64,000 nt of DNA, taken from NCBI GenBank assembly GCA_934169745.1, contig CAKPOE010000006.1:1-64000 (forward strand). The letters run 5' to 3'. The translations under genes were made by a program, and so were the position numbers. Positions within the stretch are counted from its first letter, which is position 1; the number at the start of each line of letters is the position of its first letter. Shown in pieces: positions 16,378 to 25,655 of the stretch. This stretch comes from an uncultured Clostridia bacterium (lineage in GTDB: Bacteria > Bacillota > Clostridia > TANB77 > UBA1234). Under the pieces are notes generated by a model that did not search any database, was not told where the DNA came from, and saw only the letters and a program-made list of their open reading frames with translations.

Positions 16378-17991
16378 ATGAAGAAAATATTTGTTATACT
16401 ATTATTTATTGTGATAGCTGGATTTGTATGCTACATTGCACCAAATTATCTTATTGAAGAAACATATGAGCCAGATGAAGTTAGAGTTGTTTTTAATCAA
16501 AATGAGATAACACATAATGTTAGTAAATTACCACAGAAAGCGATTATAATTGATGGGAAGGTAATGCTATCAAAAGATACAGTTGATATTTTGTTTGATA
16601 AGTGGCTTTATTATGATGAAAAGTATGACACTATAATTTCAACAACAGATAATGATGTTGTTAAATTGAAAATTGGAGAAAACAAAATAGATAAAAATGG
16701 TGTGGTTTCGGAAATTAGTGTTCCTGCTCAACTAATAGATGACATTATATATATGCCAATAGAAGAACTACAAGATATATATGATATCAAGGTTGAGAAC
16801 AATAAAAAGATTATTATTACGGAGAATTCTGTAAGCATGATTACAGCGACACTTGGGGCAAAACTAAAGATGAAGGCATACAAAAAGACATTGAGTAAAA
16901 CAATTGCAAAATGTGAAATTGGTGAAGTTATTGATGTGTTTGAATATAGAAACAATCCGGAGTGGGTAGTAGTAAGAAATAGTGTGGGAGATTTAGGGTA
17001 TGTTAAAATGACTTCAATTATTTCTGAAAAGAATGAGGTGAACATTCCTGTTATAGAACCGCCAAAGCAAAAAGTAAATTTGATTTGGGAATATGCAGAG
17101 AATTACACGCCGGATAGAAGTGGTGAAAAGAAAATAGATGGAATAAATGTTGTTTCGCCAACATGGATATATTTAAAAAATGCAAATGGCGAACTAAAGA
17201 ACACAATAAATACAGACTATATTTCTTGGGCGCATAAGCAGGGATATAAGATATGGGCTGCGTTTAAAAATGACGGAATGGGACTTGATGGAACTTCTGC
17301 AAATGTGACTGATATGAAGAATAGAGAAAAGATAATTAGCAGCCTAATTAATATGTGTGCAACTTACAAATTAGACGGAATAAATGTAGATTTTGAGGGA
17401 ATGAAAAAAGAAGATTCTGAAGAGTTTTCGCAATTTGTAAGAGAACTTTCAGCTACACTTAGAAGAAATAACTTAGCTGTTTCTGTAGACGTAACAGTAC
17501 CAGATGGAAGTGATACATGGTCTTTGTGTTATGACAGATATGAGCTCGCTGATGCAGTAGATTATTTGGTATTGATGGCATATGACCAATATGGAGCTAG
17601 CAGTAAAGTACCTGGAAGTACAGCGGAGGTATCTTGGGTGGATAGTAATTTGAAAAAAATGATAGAACGAGATAATATAGACAGCGAAAAGATAGTATTA
17701 GGAATTCCTTTGTATTCAAGATTGTGGTGGGTAAAAAATGAGAAACTAAGCACTAGAGCAATCCCAATGGCTACTGCAATTAAATATCTAGAGAAGCAAG
17801 CTAGCTGGAACGAGGAAGCTGGTCAGTATTACGTTGAATATCAAGAAAACGGCACAATATATATGTTGTGGGTGGAAGAAGAAACAGCAATAAGACAGAA
17901 ATTAAATTTGATAGAACAATATAATCTTGCTGGTGCAGCATATTGGAGATATGGATACGAAACTGATGATTTTTGGGCAAAAATTAAATAG
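16378..17991 (+). CDS. GH18-like glycoside hydrolase with copper-amine-oxidase-like and SH3-type domains
   Basis: 537 residues. A signal/anchor helix (residues 1-20) is followed by a copper-amine-oxidase-N-like domain ('GKVMLSKDTVDILF', 'NGVVSEISVPAQLIDDIIYMPIEEL'), a bacterial SH3-like domain ('GEVIDVFEYRNNPEWVVVRNS') and a GH18 barrel. The signature 'LDGINVDFEGM' gives the DxxxDxE motif with catalytic Glu340. 'VDYLVLMAYDQYG' and 'AGAAYWRYGYE' are further GH18 strands. This architecture is common in Clostridia cell-wall or spore-cortex N-acetylglucosaminidases of the YaaH/SleL group. The ATG at 16378 follows AAAAGGGG. Confidence 0.85.
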   Translation: MKKIFVILLFIVIAGFVCYIAPNYLIEETYEPDEVRVVFNQNEITHNVSKLPQKAIIIDGKVMLSKDTVDILFDKWLYYDEKYDTIISTTDNDVVKLKIGENKIDKNGVVSEISVPAQLIDDIIYMPIEELQDIYDIKVENNKKIIITENSVSMITATLGAKLKMKAYKKTLSKTIAKCEIGEVIDVFEYRNNPEWVVVRNSVGDLGYVKMTSIISEKNEVNIPVIEPPKQKVNLIWEYAENYTPDRSGEKKIDGINVVSPTWIYLKNANGELKNTINTDYISWAHKQGYKIWAAFKNDGMGLDGTSANVTDMKNREKIISSLINMCATYKLDGINVDFEGMKKEDSEEFSQFVRELSATLRRNNLAVSVDVTVPDGSDTWSLCYDRYELADAVDYLVLMAYDQYGASSKVPGSTAEVSWVDSNLKKMIERDNIDSEKIVLGIPLYSRLWWVKNEKLSTRAIPMATAIKYLEKQASWNEEAGQYYVEYQENGTIYMLWVEEETAIRQKLNLIEQYNLAGAAYWRYGYETDDFWAKIK

Positions 17992-18048
17992 GTAATAAAA
18001 TGTTTTTGGATGGCATAGGATGTACAAAATACAAAGGAGGTATTTAGT

Positions 18049-18921
18049 ATGTCTTATGCCATTATTGAATGTGAAAAAAAGAAATTATTTAATAGAATAG
18101 ATGTTGATGAAGTATTAAATGAAGTACATATAAAATTACCGTTTTTTAAAGAAAAGAAATCTCAAAAATATGCAAAAAAAGTGTGCAAGCACTTAAAAAA
18201 GCATAAAGTTAGTTCTGCTGTATTGTCTACAGAATTGAGCAATAATGAAATCTTTAAAAACGTTTTATATATGCAAAATAATTATGTAATAACAGGAAAT
18301 AGATTATATGTTGCATTGGTTAGAAAAGTTATGTGTAATATTTGCGAATTACTAGATGTACCAATTGAAACAATTTTTGCTTCGATTTTGTCACATGAAT
18401 TTAGTATAGAAAATTTGGATTTGGTTAAATATATTTCAAAAAGTATTAAACATCTTACAGTCGTGAGTGAAAATAAAGAGAGATTTGAAAACACGATTGG
18501 TGCTCTGCTTGAAGATGAGGGAATTGTAATAGAAGTTTTGAAAAATGAAAACTGTAATATTAGTAAAAGCCATTTTATTATAAATCTTGATTTCACAGAG
18601 GACGAAATGAAAAAACTTATTTTACCAAAAGAAGCTGTTGTTATTTCAATTAAAGAAAACATAGCTGGTTTAAGAAAGAACTTCTCGGGAGTGATTATAA
18701 ATGACATAAGTATATATTTGAACAAAAAGGTTGAAAATTTTAGAACTTTGGCTCTATGTGAAGCATATACTTATGACTATAAAAAGAAGATTAGTGAGAA
18801 TGAAAGACTATTTGAAAGGTCTGAATACAAGATAAATGGATATATTGGTAACAAAGGGACAATTAAAGAGGAAGAACTAGCTAAAATGGGGAAAATGTTC
18901 ACAAAAAAATCAAGAAAATAG
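18049..18921 (+). CDS. Conserved-looking protein of unknown function
   Basis: 290 residues, soluble, rich in Lys, Glu and Ile. It has no signal peptide or membrane segment, and I do not recognise a domain. The start follows AAAGGAGG at good distance. It lies directly upstream of the greA promoter. The central part has regular hydrophobic spacing and 'KEAVVISIKENIAGL' as a beta-strand-like region; nothing suggests an enzyme. Confidence 0.55.
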   Translation: MSYAIIECEKKKLFNRIDVDEVLNEVHIKLPFFKEKKSQKYAKKVCKHLKKHKVSSAVLSTELSNNEIFKNVLYMQNNYVITGNRLYVALVRKVMCNICELLDVPIETIFASILSHEFSIENLDLVKYISKSIKHLTVVSENKERFENTIGALLEDEGIVIEVLKNENCNISKSHFIINLDFTEDEMKKLILPKEAVVISIKENIAGLRKNFSGVIINDISIYLNKKVENFRTLALCEAYTYDYKKKISENERLFERSEYKINGYIGNKGTIKEEELAKMGKMFTKKSRK

Positions 18922-18924
18922 TAC

Positions 18925-18953
18925 TTGACTTTTTATTAAATAACATTTATGAT
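18925..18953 (+). promoter_or_regulatory. Sigma-A promoter for greA
   Basis: TTGACT (18925-18930) and TATGAT (18948-18953) with 17-base spacing, 58 bases upstream of the greA start. Confidence 0.75.
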
Positions 18954-19011
18954 AATGCATTGTGTAGTACATTAAAAATACACATATGACAAAGAAGGAG
19001 AATGATGCAAT

Positions 19012-19494
19012 ATGCCACAAAAAGAGATATTATTAACTTATGAGGGTATGAAGAAATTAGAGGAAGAGCTAGAGTATTTGAAAACTGTAAAAAGAAGAGA
19101 AGTCGCAGAGAGAATTAAGGTAGCTTTAGGTTTTGGTGATCTTTCTGAAAATTCTGAGTATGACGAAGCTAAGAATGAACAAGCTCAAGTTGAGATGAAA
19201 ATTGTGGATTTAGAGAACAAATTAAGAAACGTAAAAATAATTGATGAGGACGAAATTGACACAAAGACAGTACAAGTAGGAAACAAAGTTCAAGTCTTAG
19301 ATATGGAATATGATGAAAAAGTTGATTATACTATAGTTGGCTCAACAGAAGTTGACTTGGCAGAAAACAAAATTTCAAACGAATCTCCAATTGGAGCTGC
19401 TTTATTAGGTAAAAAGAAAAATGAAGTTGTTGAAGTGCAGACCCCAGGCGGTATGTTGGAATTTAAAATATTAAAAATATCAAGAGGTTTATAA
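19012..19494 (+). CDS. greA: Transcription elongation factor GreA
   Basis: 160 residues, normal length. The N-terminal coiled coil 'LTYEGMKKLEEELEYLKTVKRREVAERI' carries the acidic tip 'GDLSENSEYDEAKNEQ', whose Asp and Glu stimulate RNA cleavage by stalled RNA polymerase. The C-terminal FKBP-like domain ends 'PIGAALLGKKKNEVVEVQTPGG'. GAAGGAG precedes the ATG. The greA-lysS order is common in Firmicutes. Confidence 0.97.
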   Translation: MPQKEILLTYEGMKKLEEELEYLKTVKRREVAERIKVALGFGDLSENSEYDEAKNEQAQVEMKIVDLENKLRNVKIIDEDEIDTKTVQVGNKVQVLDMEYDEKVDYTIVGSTEVDLAENKISNESPIGAALLGKKKNEVVEVQTPGGMLEFKILKISRGL

Positions 19495-19512
19495 TATTTG
19501 TTGGTACATTTG

Positions 19513-19546
19513 AAAGGCGTAGTTATGAGCTACGCCTTTTTCGTGT
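19513..19546 (+). terminator. Terminator after greA
   Basis: AAAGGCGTAG pairs with CTACGCCTTT and a T run follows. Confidence 0.85.
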
Positions 19547-19570
19547 TTTAATTAGATTATTCAAAATAAG

Positions 19571-19599
19571 TTGAACATTTGCGGATTGTGTGATACAAT
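19571..19599 (+). promoter_or_regulatory. Sigma-A promoter for lysS
   Basis: TTGAAC (19571-19576) and TACAAT (19594-19599) with 17-base spacing. The leader is short, so no T-box precedes lysS. Confidence 0.75.
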
Positions 19600-19632
19600 A
19601 CACCTATCTTTATAGCAAAGGGGAGAAAGGTA

Positions 19633-21153
19633 ATGAATGAAGAAAATTTAAATCAAGAAGTAGAATTAACAGAAGAAGACATTAACAAGCTTATGAAGGT
19701 TAGATTGGAAAAGCTTGAAGAGCTTCAAAAGAATGGAAAAGACCCTTTCCAGATTGTAAAGTTTGATAATAGAGACAGTAGTAAAGATATAAAGGAAAAA
19801 TTCGTTGACCCGGTAGAGGGAGAAGAAACAGAACCAGTACATGTTAGTATTGCTGGTAGACTTATGGCTAAAAGAGGACATGGAAAAGCTAGTTTTTGCG
19901 ATTTGCAAGATATGTATGGAAGAATTCAAATATATGTAAAGCTAGATGAGGTTGGAGAAGAGGCATACGAAGAATTTAAGAAATATGACGTTGGGGATAT
20001 TATCGGTATTGAAGGTATAGTATTCAAAACACATATGGGAGAGATTTCAATAAAGGTTCAAAAAATCTCTTTATTGGCTAAGGCTTTGAGACCACTTCCA
20101 GAAAAATATCATGGTTTGAAAGATGTTGAGCTTAGATATCGTCAAAGATATGTTGACCTAATTGTTAACAATGAAGTAAAGGATACATTCTATAAAAGAA
20201 GTGCCATTATAAAAGGTATTCGTAAATATTTAGACGATCATGGCTATTTAGAAGTAGATACACCAATACTTAACACAATTGCTGGTGGTGCTGCTGCAAG
20301 ACCTTTTGTTACTCATCATAATACACTTGATATTGATATGTATTTAAGAATTGCGAACGAATTATACTTGAAGAGACTTATTGTTGGTGGTTTCCATAAG
20401 GTTTACGAAATGGGAAGAATGTTTAGAAATGAAGGAATGGATATAAAGCACAATCCAGAATTTACTAATGTTGAGCTATATGCAGCTTATGAAGATTATC
20501 ACGATATGATGGATATTATGGAAGGATTGGTTTCTACTCTTGCAAAAGATGTTTGTGGAGGAACGAAGATTGATTATCAAGGAACAGAAATTGATTTAAC
20601 ACCAGGTTGGAAGAGAATCACGATGATTGATTCAATTAAAGAAGTTACTGGCGCAGATTTTTCACAAACTAATACCGATGAAGAAGCTAAGAAATTAGCA
20701 GAATCTATTGGCGTTGAAATTGAAGATGGTATGACAAGAGGTCATATAATTAACTTTGTATTTGAAGAAAAAGTTGAAGATACACTAATTCAACCAACAT
20801 TTATTATGGATTATCCGGTTGAAGTATCACCACTTACAAAGAAAAAACCATCAGACCCAAGACTTGTTGAAAGATTTGAGATATTTATTGGCGGTAGAGA
20901 ATATGGAAATGCATATTCTGAGTTAAACGATCCAATAGACCAAAAGGAAAGATTTTTAGCTCAGATGGCTGAAAGAGCTGCTGGTAATGAAGAGGCAAAT
21001 GAAATGGATGATGATTTTGTTCAAGCTCTAGAGTATGGTATGCCTCCAACAGGTGGTTTAGGAATAGGTGTTGACAGATTAATTATGTTATTAACGAATA
21101 GCTATTCAATAAGAGATGTGCTTCTATTCCCAACAATGAAACCGTTAAAATAG
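19633..21153 (+). CDS. lysS: Lysyl-tRNA synthetase, class II
   Basis: 506 residues. The N-terminal OB-fold anticodon-binding domain (about 60-180, 'VSIAGRLMAKRGHGKASFCDLQD') precedes the class II core. Motif 2 is 'YEMGRMFRNEGMDIKHNPEFT' and motif 3 is 'GGLGIGVDRLIMLLTNS'. It charges tRNA-Lys with lysine in the cytoplasm. The ATG follows AAAGGGGAGAAAGG. Confidence 0.97.
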   Translation: MNEENLNQEVELTEEDINKLMKVRLEKLEELQKNGKDPFQIVKFDNRDSSKDIKEKFVDPVEGEETEPVHVSIAGRLMAKRGHGKASFCDLQDMYGRIQIYVKLDEVGEEAYEEFKKYDVGDIIGIEGIVFKTHMGEISIKVQKISLLAKALRPLPEKYHGLKDVELRYRQRYVDLIVNNEVKDTFYKRSAIIKGIRKYLDDHGYLEVDTPILNTIAGGAAARPFVTHHNTLDIDMYLRIANELYLKRLIVGGFHKVYEMGRMFRNEGMDIKHNPEFTNVELYAAYEDYHDMMDIMEGLVSTLAKDVCGGTKIDYQGTEIDLTPGWKRITMIDSIKEVTGADFSQTNTDEEAKKLAESIGVEIEDGMTRGHIINFVFEEKVEDTLIQPTFIMDYPVEVSPLTKKKPSDPRLVERFEIFIGGREYGNAYSELNDPIDQKERFLAQMAERAAGNEEANEMDDDFVQALEYGMPPTGGLGIGVDRLIMLLTNSYSIRDVLLFPTMKPLK

Positions 21154-21167
21154 TGAGGAGAGATAAA

Positions 21168-21875
21168 ATGTATCAGACTAATATGATTTGGATTATTGCG
21201 ATTGCAGTACTTTTCATTTCAAGAATTATGAGTGGAAGTTTTGATTTGATGGGAACATTGTTAATGCTTCCGGGATTGGTACTTGCACTTACGTTTCATG
21301 AGTATGCACACGCAAAAACATCTGACAAATTGGGTGACCCAACGCCTGAAGCAGAAGGAAGACTTACTTTAAATCCTTTTGCACACTTGGACCCAATAGG
21401 AACAATTTGTTTATTGTTTGCAGGATTTGGTTGGGGAAAGCCAGTAAATATTAACCCCACTTATTATAGGAACCCAGTTAAGGATAGTGCGAAAGTAGCT
21501 GCTGCAGGGCCTATAGCAAACTTTATATTGGCGTTTGCTATGTTCTTTTTGTATACCATAATTTCTATACTTGCACCAGAAACGCAAGCGGTAGACATCA
21601 TACTAACAATGTTGTTTTATGGCGCGTACCTAAATGTTAGTTTGGGAGTTTTTAATTTGTTGCCTTTTCCGCCATTAGATGGTTCAAAAATCTTTGCGTA
21701 TATTTTAAAAGGAAAAGCAAGAGAATTTATGTATAAGTTAGAGCAGTATTCGTGGATTATATTGACGATACTATTTGTAACAGAGCTACCAGCCAGAATA
21801 ATTACGCCAATTGTAAGTGCGATATCTTTTGGAATGGGAGTAGTGATTTCAATTATTATAAACTTATTCGTATAG
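21168..21875 (+). CDS. Site-2 protease (M50) family membrane metalloprotease
   Basis: 235 residues with about five transmembrane helices. The zinc motif 'LTFHEYAHAKTSDKLGDPTPEAEGRLTLNP' carries HEYAH (the HExxH), and 'FNLLPFPPLDGSKIF' supplies the third ligand, Asp. Family members cleave membrane-embedded substrates; this short type (rhomboid-length, no PDZ domain) has unknown substrates. The ATG at 21168 follows GAGGAGAG; an earlier in-frame GTG overlaps the lysS stop. It starts 14 bases after lysS. Confidence 0.9.
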   Translation: MYQTNMIWIIAIAVLFISRIMSGSFDLMGTLLMLPGLVLALTFHEYAHAKTSDKLGDPTPEAEGRLTLNPFAHLDPIGTICLLFAGFGWGKPVNINPTYYRNPVKDSAKVAAAGPIANFILAFAMFFLYTIISILAPETQAVDIILTMLFYGAYLNVSLGVFNLLPFPPLDGSKIFAYILKGKAREFMYKLEQYSWIILTILFVTELPARIITPIVSAISFGMGVVISIIINLFV

Positions 21876-21886
21876 GAGTGAAAAAT

Positions 21887-22888
21887 ATGTCAAAAGATGT
21901 ATTATGCCTTGCGATTGAGACGAGTTGCGACGAGACTTCTGTTGCCATTGTGAAAAATGGCAGAGAAGTCTTGTCGAATGTAATATCAACGCAAATTGAC
22001 ATACATAAAAAATATGGTGGAGTTGTACCAGAGATAGCTTCAAGAAACCATGTTGAGAATATTACGTATGTAATTGATGAGGCAGTCGAAAAAGCAAATA
22101 TAAAATTAAAAGATGTAGATGTTATTGCATGCACTTATGGTCCAGGACTTGTTGGTGCACTTTTAGTTGGAGTGTCTACTGCTAAGGCGATGGCATATGC
22201 TTTAAATAAGCCGCTAGTTGGAGTACACCATATAGAAGGGCACATCGCGGCTAACTATATAACTCACAAGGAATTAACGCCACCTTATTTGTGTTTGGTA
22301 GTTTCTGGTGGACATTCACATTTAGTGTATGTGAAGGATTATACAGAGTTTGAAATATTAGGTAAAACCAGAGATGATGCTGTCGGAGAGGCTTTTGATA
22401 AAGTTGCAAGGACGGTCGGACTTGGATATCCTGGTGGTCCTAAAATAGACAAATTAGCTAAAGAAGGAAAACCTGTTTACAATTTACCTAGAACGTTTTT
22501 TGATAATCTTGATTTTAGTTTCAGTGGAATTAAAACAGCGGTTATAAATTTAGTGCATAAGGAAAAAGACAATATATGCATGGAAGATTTATGCGCGAGT
22601 TTTGAAGAAGCTGTAACAGATATGTTAGTTCAAAATGTTTTAAGGGCTGTTGAAACCGTAAAAACAAATAAAGTTGCGATTGCAGGTGGTGTTTCGGCGA
22701 ATAGTTATTTGAGAAGTAGAATGGAAAAAGTGGGAAGTATGCACGGATTGAAGGTGTATTACCCAGAATTGGTACTTTGTACAGATAATGCCGCTATGAT
22801 AGGCGCTGCGGCTTATTATAATTACATGAACGGAAAAATTTCAAAGATGGATTTAAATGCAATACCAAATCTTAAGATTGGAGAATAA
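21887..22888 (+). CDS. tsaD: tRNA N6-threonylcarbamoyladenosine transferase TsaD
   Basis: 333 residues of the ASKHA fold. 'CLAIETSCDETSVAIV' is the phosphate-1 start, 'GGVVPEIASRNHVENI' follows with conserved 'HVE', and 'HHIEGHIAAN' gives the metal-binding histidines. 'VVSGGHSHLVYV' and 'AIAGGVSANSYLR' are nucleotide-binding loops. With TsaB, TsaC and TsaE it makes t6A37 in ANN-decoding tRNAs. tsaB and tsaE are not in this window. The ATG at 21887 follows AGGAGTG. Confidence 0.97.
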   Translation: MSKDVLCLAIETSCDETSVAIVKNGREVLSNVISTQIDIHKKYGGVVPEIASRNHVENITYVIDEAVEKANIKLKDVDVIACTYGPGLVGALLVGVSTAKAMAYALNKPLVGVHHIEGHIAANYITHKELTPPYLCLVVSGGHSHLVYVKDYTEFEILGKTRDDAVGEAFDKVARTVGLGYPGGPKIDKLAKEGKPVYNLPRTFFDNLDFSFSGIKTAVINLVHKEKDNICMEDLCASFEEAVTDMLVQNVLRAVETVKTNKVAIAGGVSANSYLRSRMEKVGSMHGLKVYYPELVLCTDNAAMIGAAAYYNYMNGKISKMDLNAIPNLKIGE

Positions 22889-22891
22889 GGA

Positions 22892-23560
22892 ATGAATATT
22901 TATGCGATTTCCGACTTTCATCTATCGTTTGGCACAAACAAACCAATGAATATTTTTGGTGATAAATGGATTGATTATGAAAAAAAAATAGAACAAAATT
23001 GGAAAAGTAAAGTCAAAGAAGATGACGTGGTAATACTAGCAGGAGATTTCTCTTGGGCTACATATTTGGATGAGGCAGTTCAAGATTTCGAATTTTTGAA
23101 TAAATTGCCGGGAACCAAGATAATGCTTAAAGGCAACCATGATTATTGGTGGGAAACACTTGCTAAGTTGAACAGATTTACTAAGGAAAATAACTTTTCG
23201 AACATATATTTTTTACATAACAATTTTTATAAGTTTGGAAATTATTATATTTGTGGAACGAGATATTGGCAAGATGAAGAAGGTAAAGATAACGAAAAGA
23301 TATATAAAAGAGAATTAGAAAGATTGAAAATTTCGCTTGATATGGCAAAAAATGATGATGAGAACGGTGAGATTATATTGGTCACACATTATCCACCAAC
23401 AGAACGCATTATGGACGCAATTAAAGGATATAATGTTAAAAAATGGATTTATGGACATATTCATAGTAATTATGAAGATGCATTGGTCAATATAAATGGA
23501 ATTGATACATATTTGACTAGCTGCGATTACTTGGAGTTTGATTTAGTAAAAATTTGTTGA
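22892..23560 (+). CDS. Calcineurin-like metallophosphoesterase
   Basis: 222 residues. The ligands follow the family pattern: 'ISDFHLSFG' (DxH), 'LAGDFSW' (GDxxW), 'LKGNHDYWW' (GNHD), 'VTHYPPT' (H) and 'YGHIHSN' (GHxH). It is probably a cytoplasmic phosphatase or phosphodiesterase; the substrate is unknown. It starts 3 bases after tsaD and has AAGGAATG close to its start, so it is translated from the tsaD transcript. Confidence 0.88.
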   Translation: MNIYAISDFHLSFGTNKPMNIFGDKWIDYEKKIEQNWKSKVKEDDVVILAGDFSWATYLDEAVQDFEFLNKLPGTKIMLKGNHDYWWETLAKLNRFTKENNFSNIYFLHNNFYKFGNYYICGTRYWQDEEGKDNEKIYKRELERLKISLDMAKNDDENGEIILVTHYPPTERIMDAIKGYNVKKWIYGHIHSNYEDALVNINGIDTYLTSCDYLEFDLVKIC

Positions 23561-23598
23561 CTTTGAGAATAATGTCGATGAAAAAAAGCAAAAAACGC

Positions 23599-23627
23599 TT
23601 GGAAAATTATGCAAACTATGATATAAT
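23599..23627 (+). promoter_or_regulatory. Sigma-A promoter for tig
   Basis: TTGGAA (23599-23604) and TATAAT (23622-23627) with 17-base spacing, 42 bases before the tig start. Confidence 0.7.
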
Positions 23628-23669
23628 GCAAAGCTGTACAATTAAACATAGAAAAGGAAGGTTTTAGAA

Positions 23670-24953
23670 ATGAATGCAAAGGTAGAAAAATTGGAAAATA
23701 ATCAAGTAAAACTTGAAATAACAATTGGAGCAGATAAATTTGAAGAAGGAATGCAAAAAGCATTCTTTAGAAATGCAAAGTATTTTAATGTTCCAGGATT
23801 TAGAAAAGGAAAAGCACCAAGAAATATTGTTGAAAGATACTATGGAGAATCAGTACTATATGAAGAGGCTTTTAATATTGTGGTTCCAGAAGTTTATGAC
23901 GAAGTTATTAAAGAAAACAATATTGAAGCAGTTGCAACACCAGATATTGATATAACTCAAATCGGAAAGGGTAAAGATTTAGTATTTACAGCAACTGTTA
24001 CAGTAAAACCAGAAGTAAAACTAGGAAAATATAAAGGAATAAAAATAGATAAAAAAGACTATCCAGTAACAGAGGAAGACATCCAAAAGCACTTAGATGA
24101 AATGGCTAATAAAAATGCAAGAATTATAACAGCTGAAGAAGGAGAAGAAGCCAAAAAAGGAAATACAGTTGTAATTGATTTTGATGGAAGTGTAGATGGA
24201 GTTCCTTTTGAAGGCGGAAAAGCAGAGAATTATTCTCTTGAATTAGGTAGCGGATCTTTTATACCTGGATTTGAAGATCAAGTAGAAGGAATGAAAGTAG
24301 GAGAAGAAAAAGACATTTCAGTTACATTCCCAGAAAACTATTTTTCAAAAGAATTATCTGGCAAAGGCGCAATTTTTAAAATTAAATTACATGAAATCAA
24401 AAAGAAAGAATTACCAGTAATTGATGATGAATTTGCAAAAGATGTAAGTGAATTTGATACTTTGGCTGAATTGAGAGACGACTTAAAAGAACACATTGAA
24501 GAAGAAAATGCAAGAAAAGCGAAGTATGAAGAGGAAGAAGAGGCAATTTCTAAAATATTAGAAAAAACAGAAATTGATATTCCAAAGGTAATGATAGACA
24601 ACGAAATTGATGAGTACTTAAAAGATTTTGAAACAAGATTATCATACCAAGGAATGAACTTAGATATGTATATGCAATTGATGGGTAAGGACATCTTGGA
24701 TATTAGAAAAGAATATGAAGAAAGAGCAACAAAGAACATAAAGACAAGACTTACATTGGAAGCTATATTTAAGGCTGAAGATTTAGAAGTTACAGACGAG
24801 ATTGTAAACGAAAAATTAGCCGAAGCTGCTAAGGCTTACGGTAGAGATGCTGATGAATTTGTTAAGAAGGCTACAGACCAAATGAAAGATTATGTTAGAG
24901 AAGAAGCTAAGTATGACGTAGCTGTTAAATTCATTATGGCAAATGCTAAATAA
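23670..24953 (+). CDS. tig: Trigger factor
   Basis: 427 residues, standard length. The N-terminal ribosome-binding domain has 'FNVPGFRKGKAPRNIVERYYG', matching the family signature GFRxGKxP. The FKBP-type PPIase domain follows (about 150-245, 'GNTVVIDFDGSVDGVPFEGG', 'IPGFEDQVEGMKVGEEKDI'), then the long helical C-terminal arms. It is a ribosome-associated chaperone and prolyl isomerase. The tig-clpP-clpX order is conserved in Firmicutes. Confidence 0.97.
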   Translation: MNAKVEKLENNQVKLEITIGADKFEEGMQKAFFRNAKYFNVPGFRKGKAPRNIVERYYGESVLYEEAFNIVVPEVYDEVIKENNIEAVATPDIDITQIGKGKDLVFTATVTVKPEVKLGKYKGIKIDKKDYPVTEEDIQKHLDEMANKNARIITAEEGEEAKKGNTVVIDFDGSVDGVPFEGGKAENYSLELGSGSFIPGFEDQVEGMKVGEEKDISVTFPENYFSKELSGKGAIFKIKLHEIKKKELPVIDDEFAKDVSEFDTLAELRDDLKEHIEEENARKAKYEEEEEAISKILEKTEIDIPKVMIDNEIDEYLKDFETRLSYQGMNLDMYMQLMGKDILDIRKEYEERATKNIKTRLTLEAIFKAEDLEVTDEIVNEKLAEAAKAYGRDADEFVKKATDQMKDYVREEAKYDVAVKFIMANAK

Positions 24954-24987
24954 AGTATATACAGGAAAGACATACTTTCCTATTATG

Positions 24988-25013
24988 TAGAAGGGGGCTT
25001 TAAAGAGCCCCTT
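24988..25013 (+). terminator. Weak hairpin between tig and clpP
   Basis: GGGGCT pairs with AGCCCC over a 6-base loop. There is no proper T run, so it may attenuate or stabilise mRNA rather than terminate. Confidence 0.35.
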
Positions 25014-25036
25014 ATAAAACAAAGGAGGAAGAACGA

Positions 25037-25633
25037 ATGAGCGAAATTAGAAACGATTTAGTCCCTTATGTTGTAGAGCAAACAGGTCGTGGAGAAAGAT
25101 CTTATGATATTTTTTCAAGACTTTTGAAGGACAGAATCATCTTTATTGGTGATGAAATCACGGATGCTACAGCTAGTCTTGTTGTAGCACAACTTCTTTT
25201 CTTGGAATCAGAGGATCCAGAAAAAGATATACACATATATATAAATAGTCCTGGAGGAAGTGTTACAGCTGGAATGGCTATATACGATACAATGAATTAT
25301 ATTAAGCCGGATGTATCTACAATTTGTGTGGGTATGGCTGCTAGTATGGGAGCTTTCTTACTTGCTGCTGGAAAGAAAGGAAAGAGATATGCTCTTCCTA
25401 ATGCGGAAATAATGATACACCAACCTCTTGGCGGAGCAAAAGGTCAAGCTTCTGATGTAAAAATTCATGCAGAATTTTTATTGAAAACAAGAGATAAGTT
25501 GAATAAGATATTAAGTGAAAATACGGGAAAACCATTAGAGCAAATTGAAAGAGATACAGACAGAGATAACTTTATGATTGCAGAAGATGCTATGAAGTAT
25601 GGTCTTATAGATCAAGTTATGACAAGAAAATAA
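25037..25633 (+). CDS. clpP: ATP-dependent Clp protease proteolytic subunit
   Basis: 198 residues. The catalytic Ser103 lies in 'GMAASMGAF', His128 in 'MIHQPLGG' and the Asp near 173 in 'ERDTDRDNF'. 'YINSPGGSVTAGMAIYDTM' forms the substrate-binding strand. ClpP forms a 14-mer that degrades proteins fed by ClpX. AAAGGAGG precedes the ATG. Confidence 0.98.
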   Translation: MSEIRNDLVPYVVEQTGRGERSYDIFSRLLKDRIIFIGDEITDATASLVVAQLLFLESEDPEKDIHIYINSPGGSVTAGMAIYDTMNYIKPDVSTICVGMAASMGAFLLAAGKKGKRYALPNAEIMIHQPLGGAKGQASDVKIHAEFLLKTRDKLNKILSENTGKPLEQIERDTDRDNFMIAEDAMKYGLIDQVMTRK

Positions 25634-25655
25634 ATTTGATAGAGGAGGTTAAGCT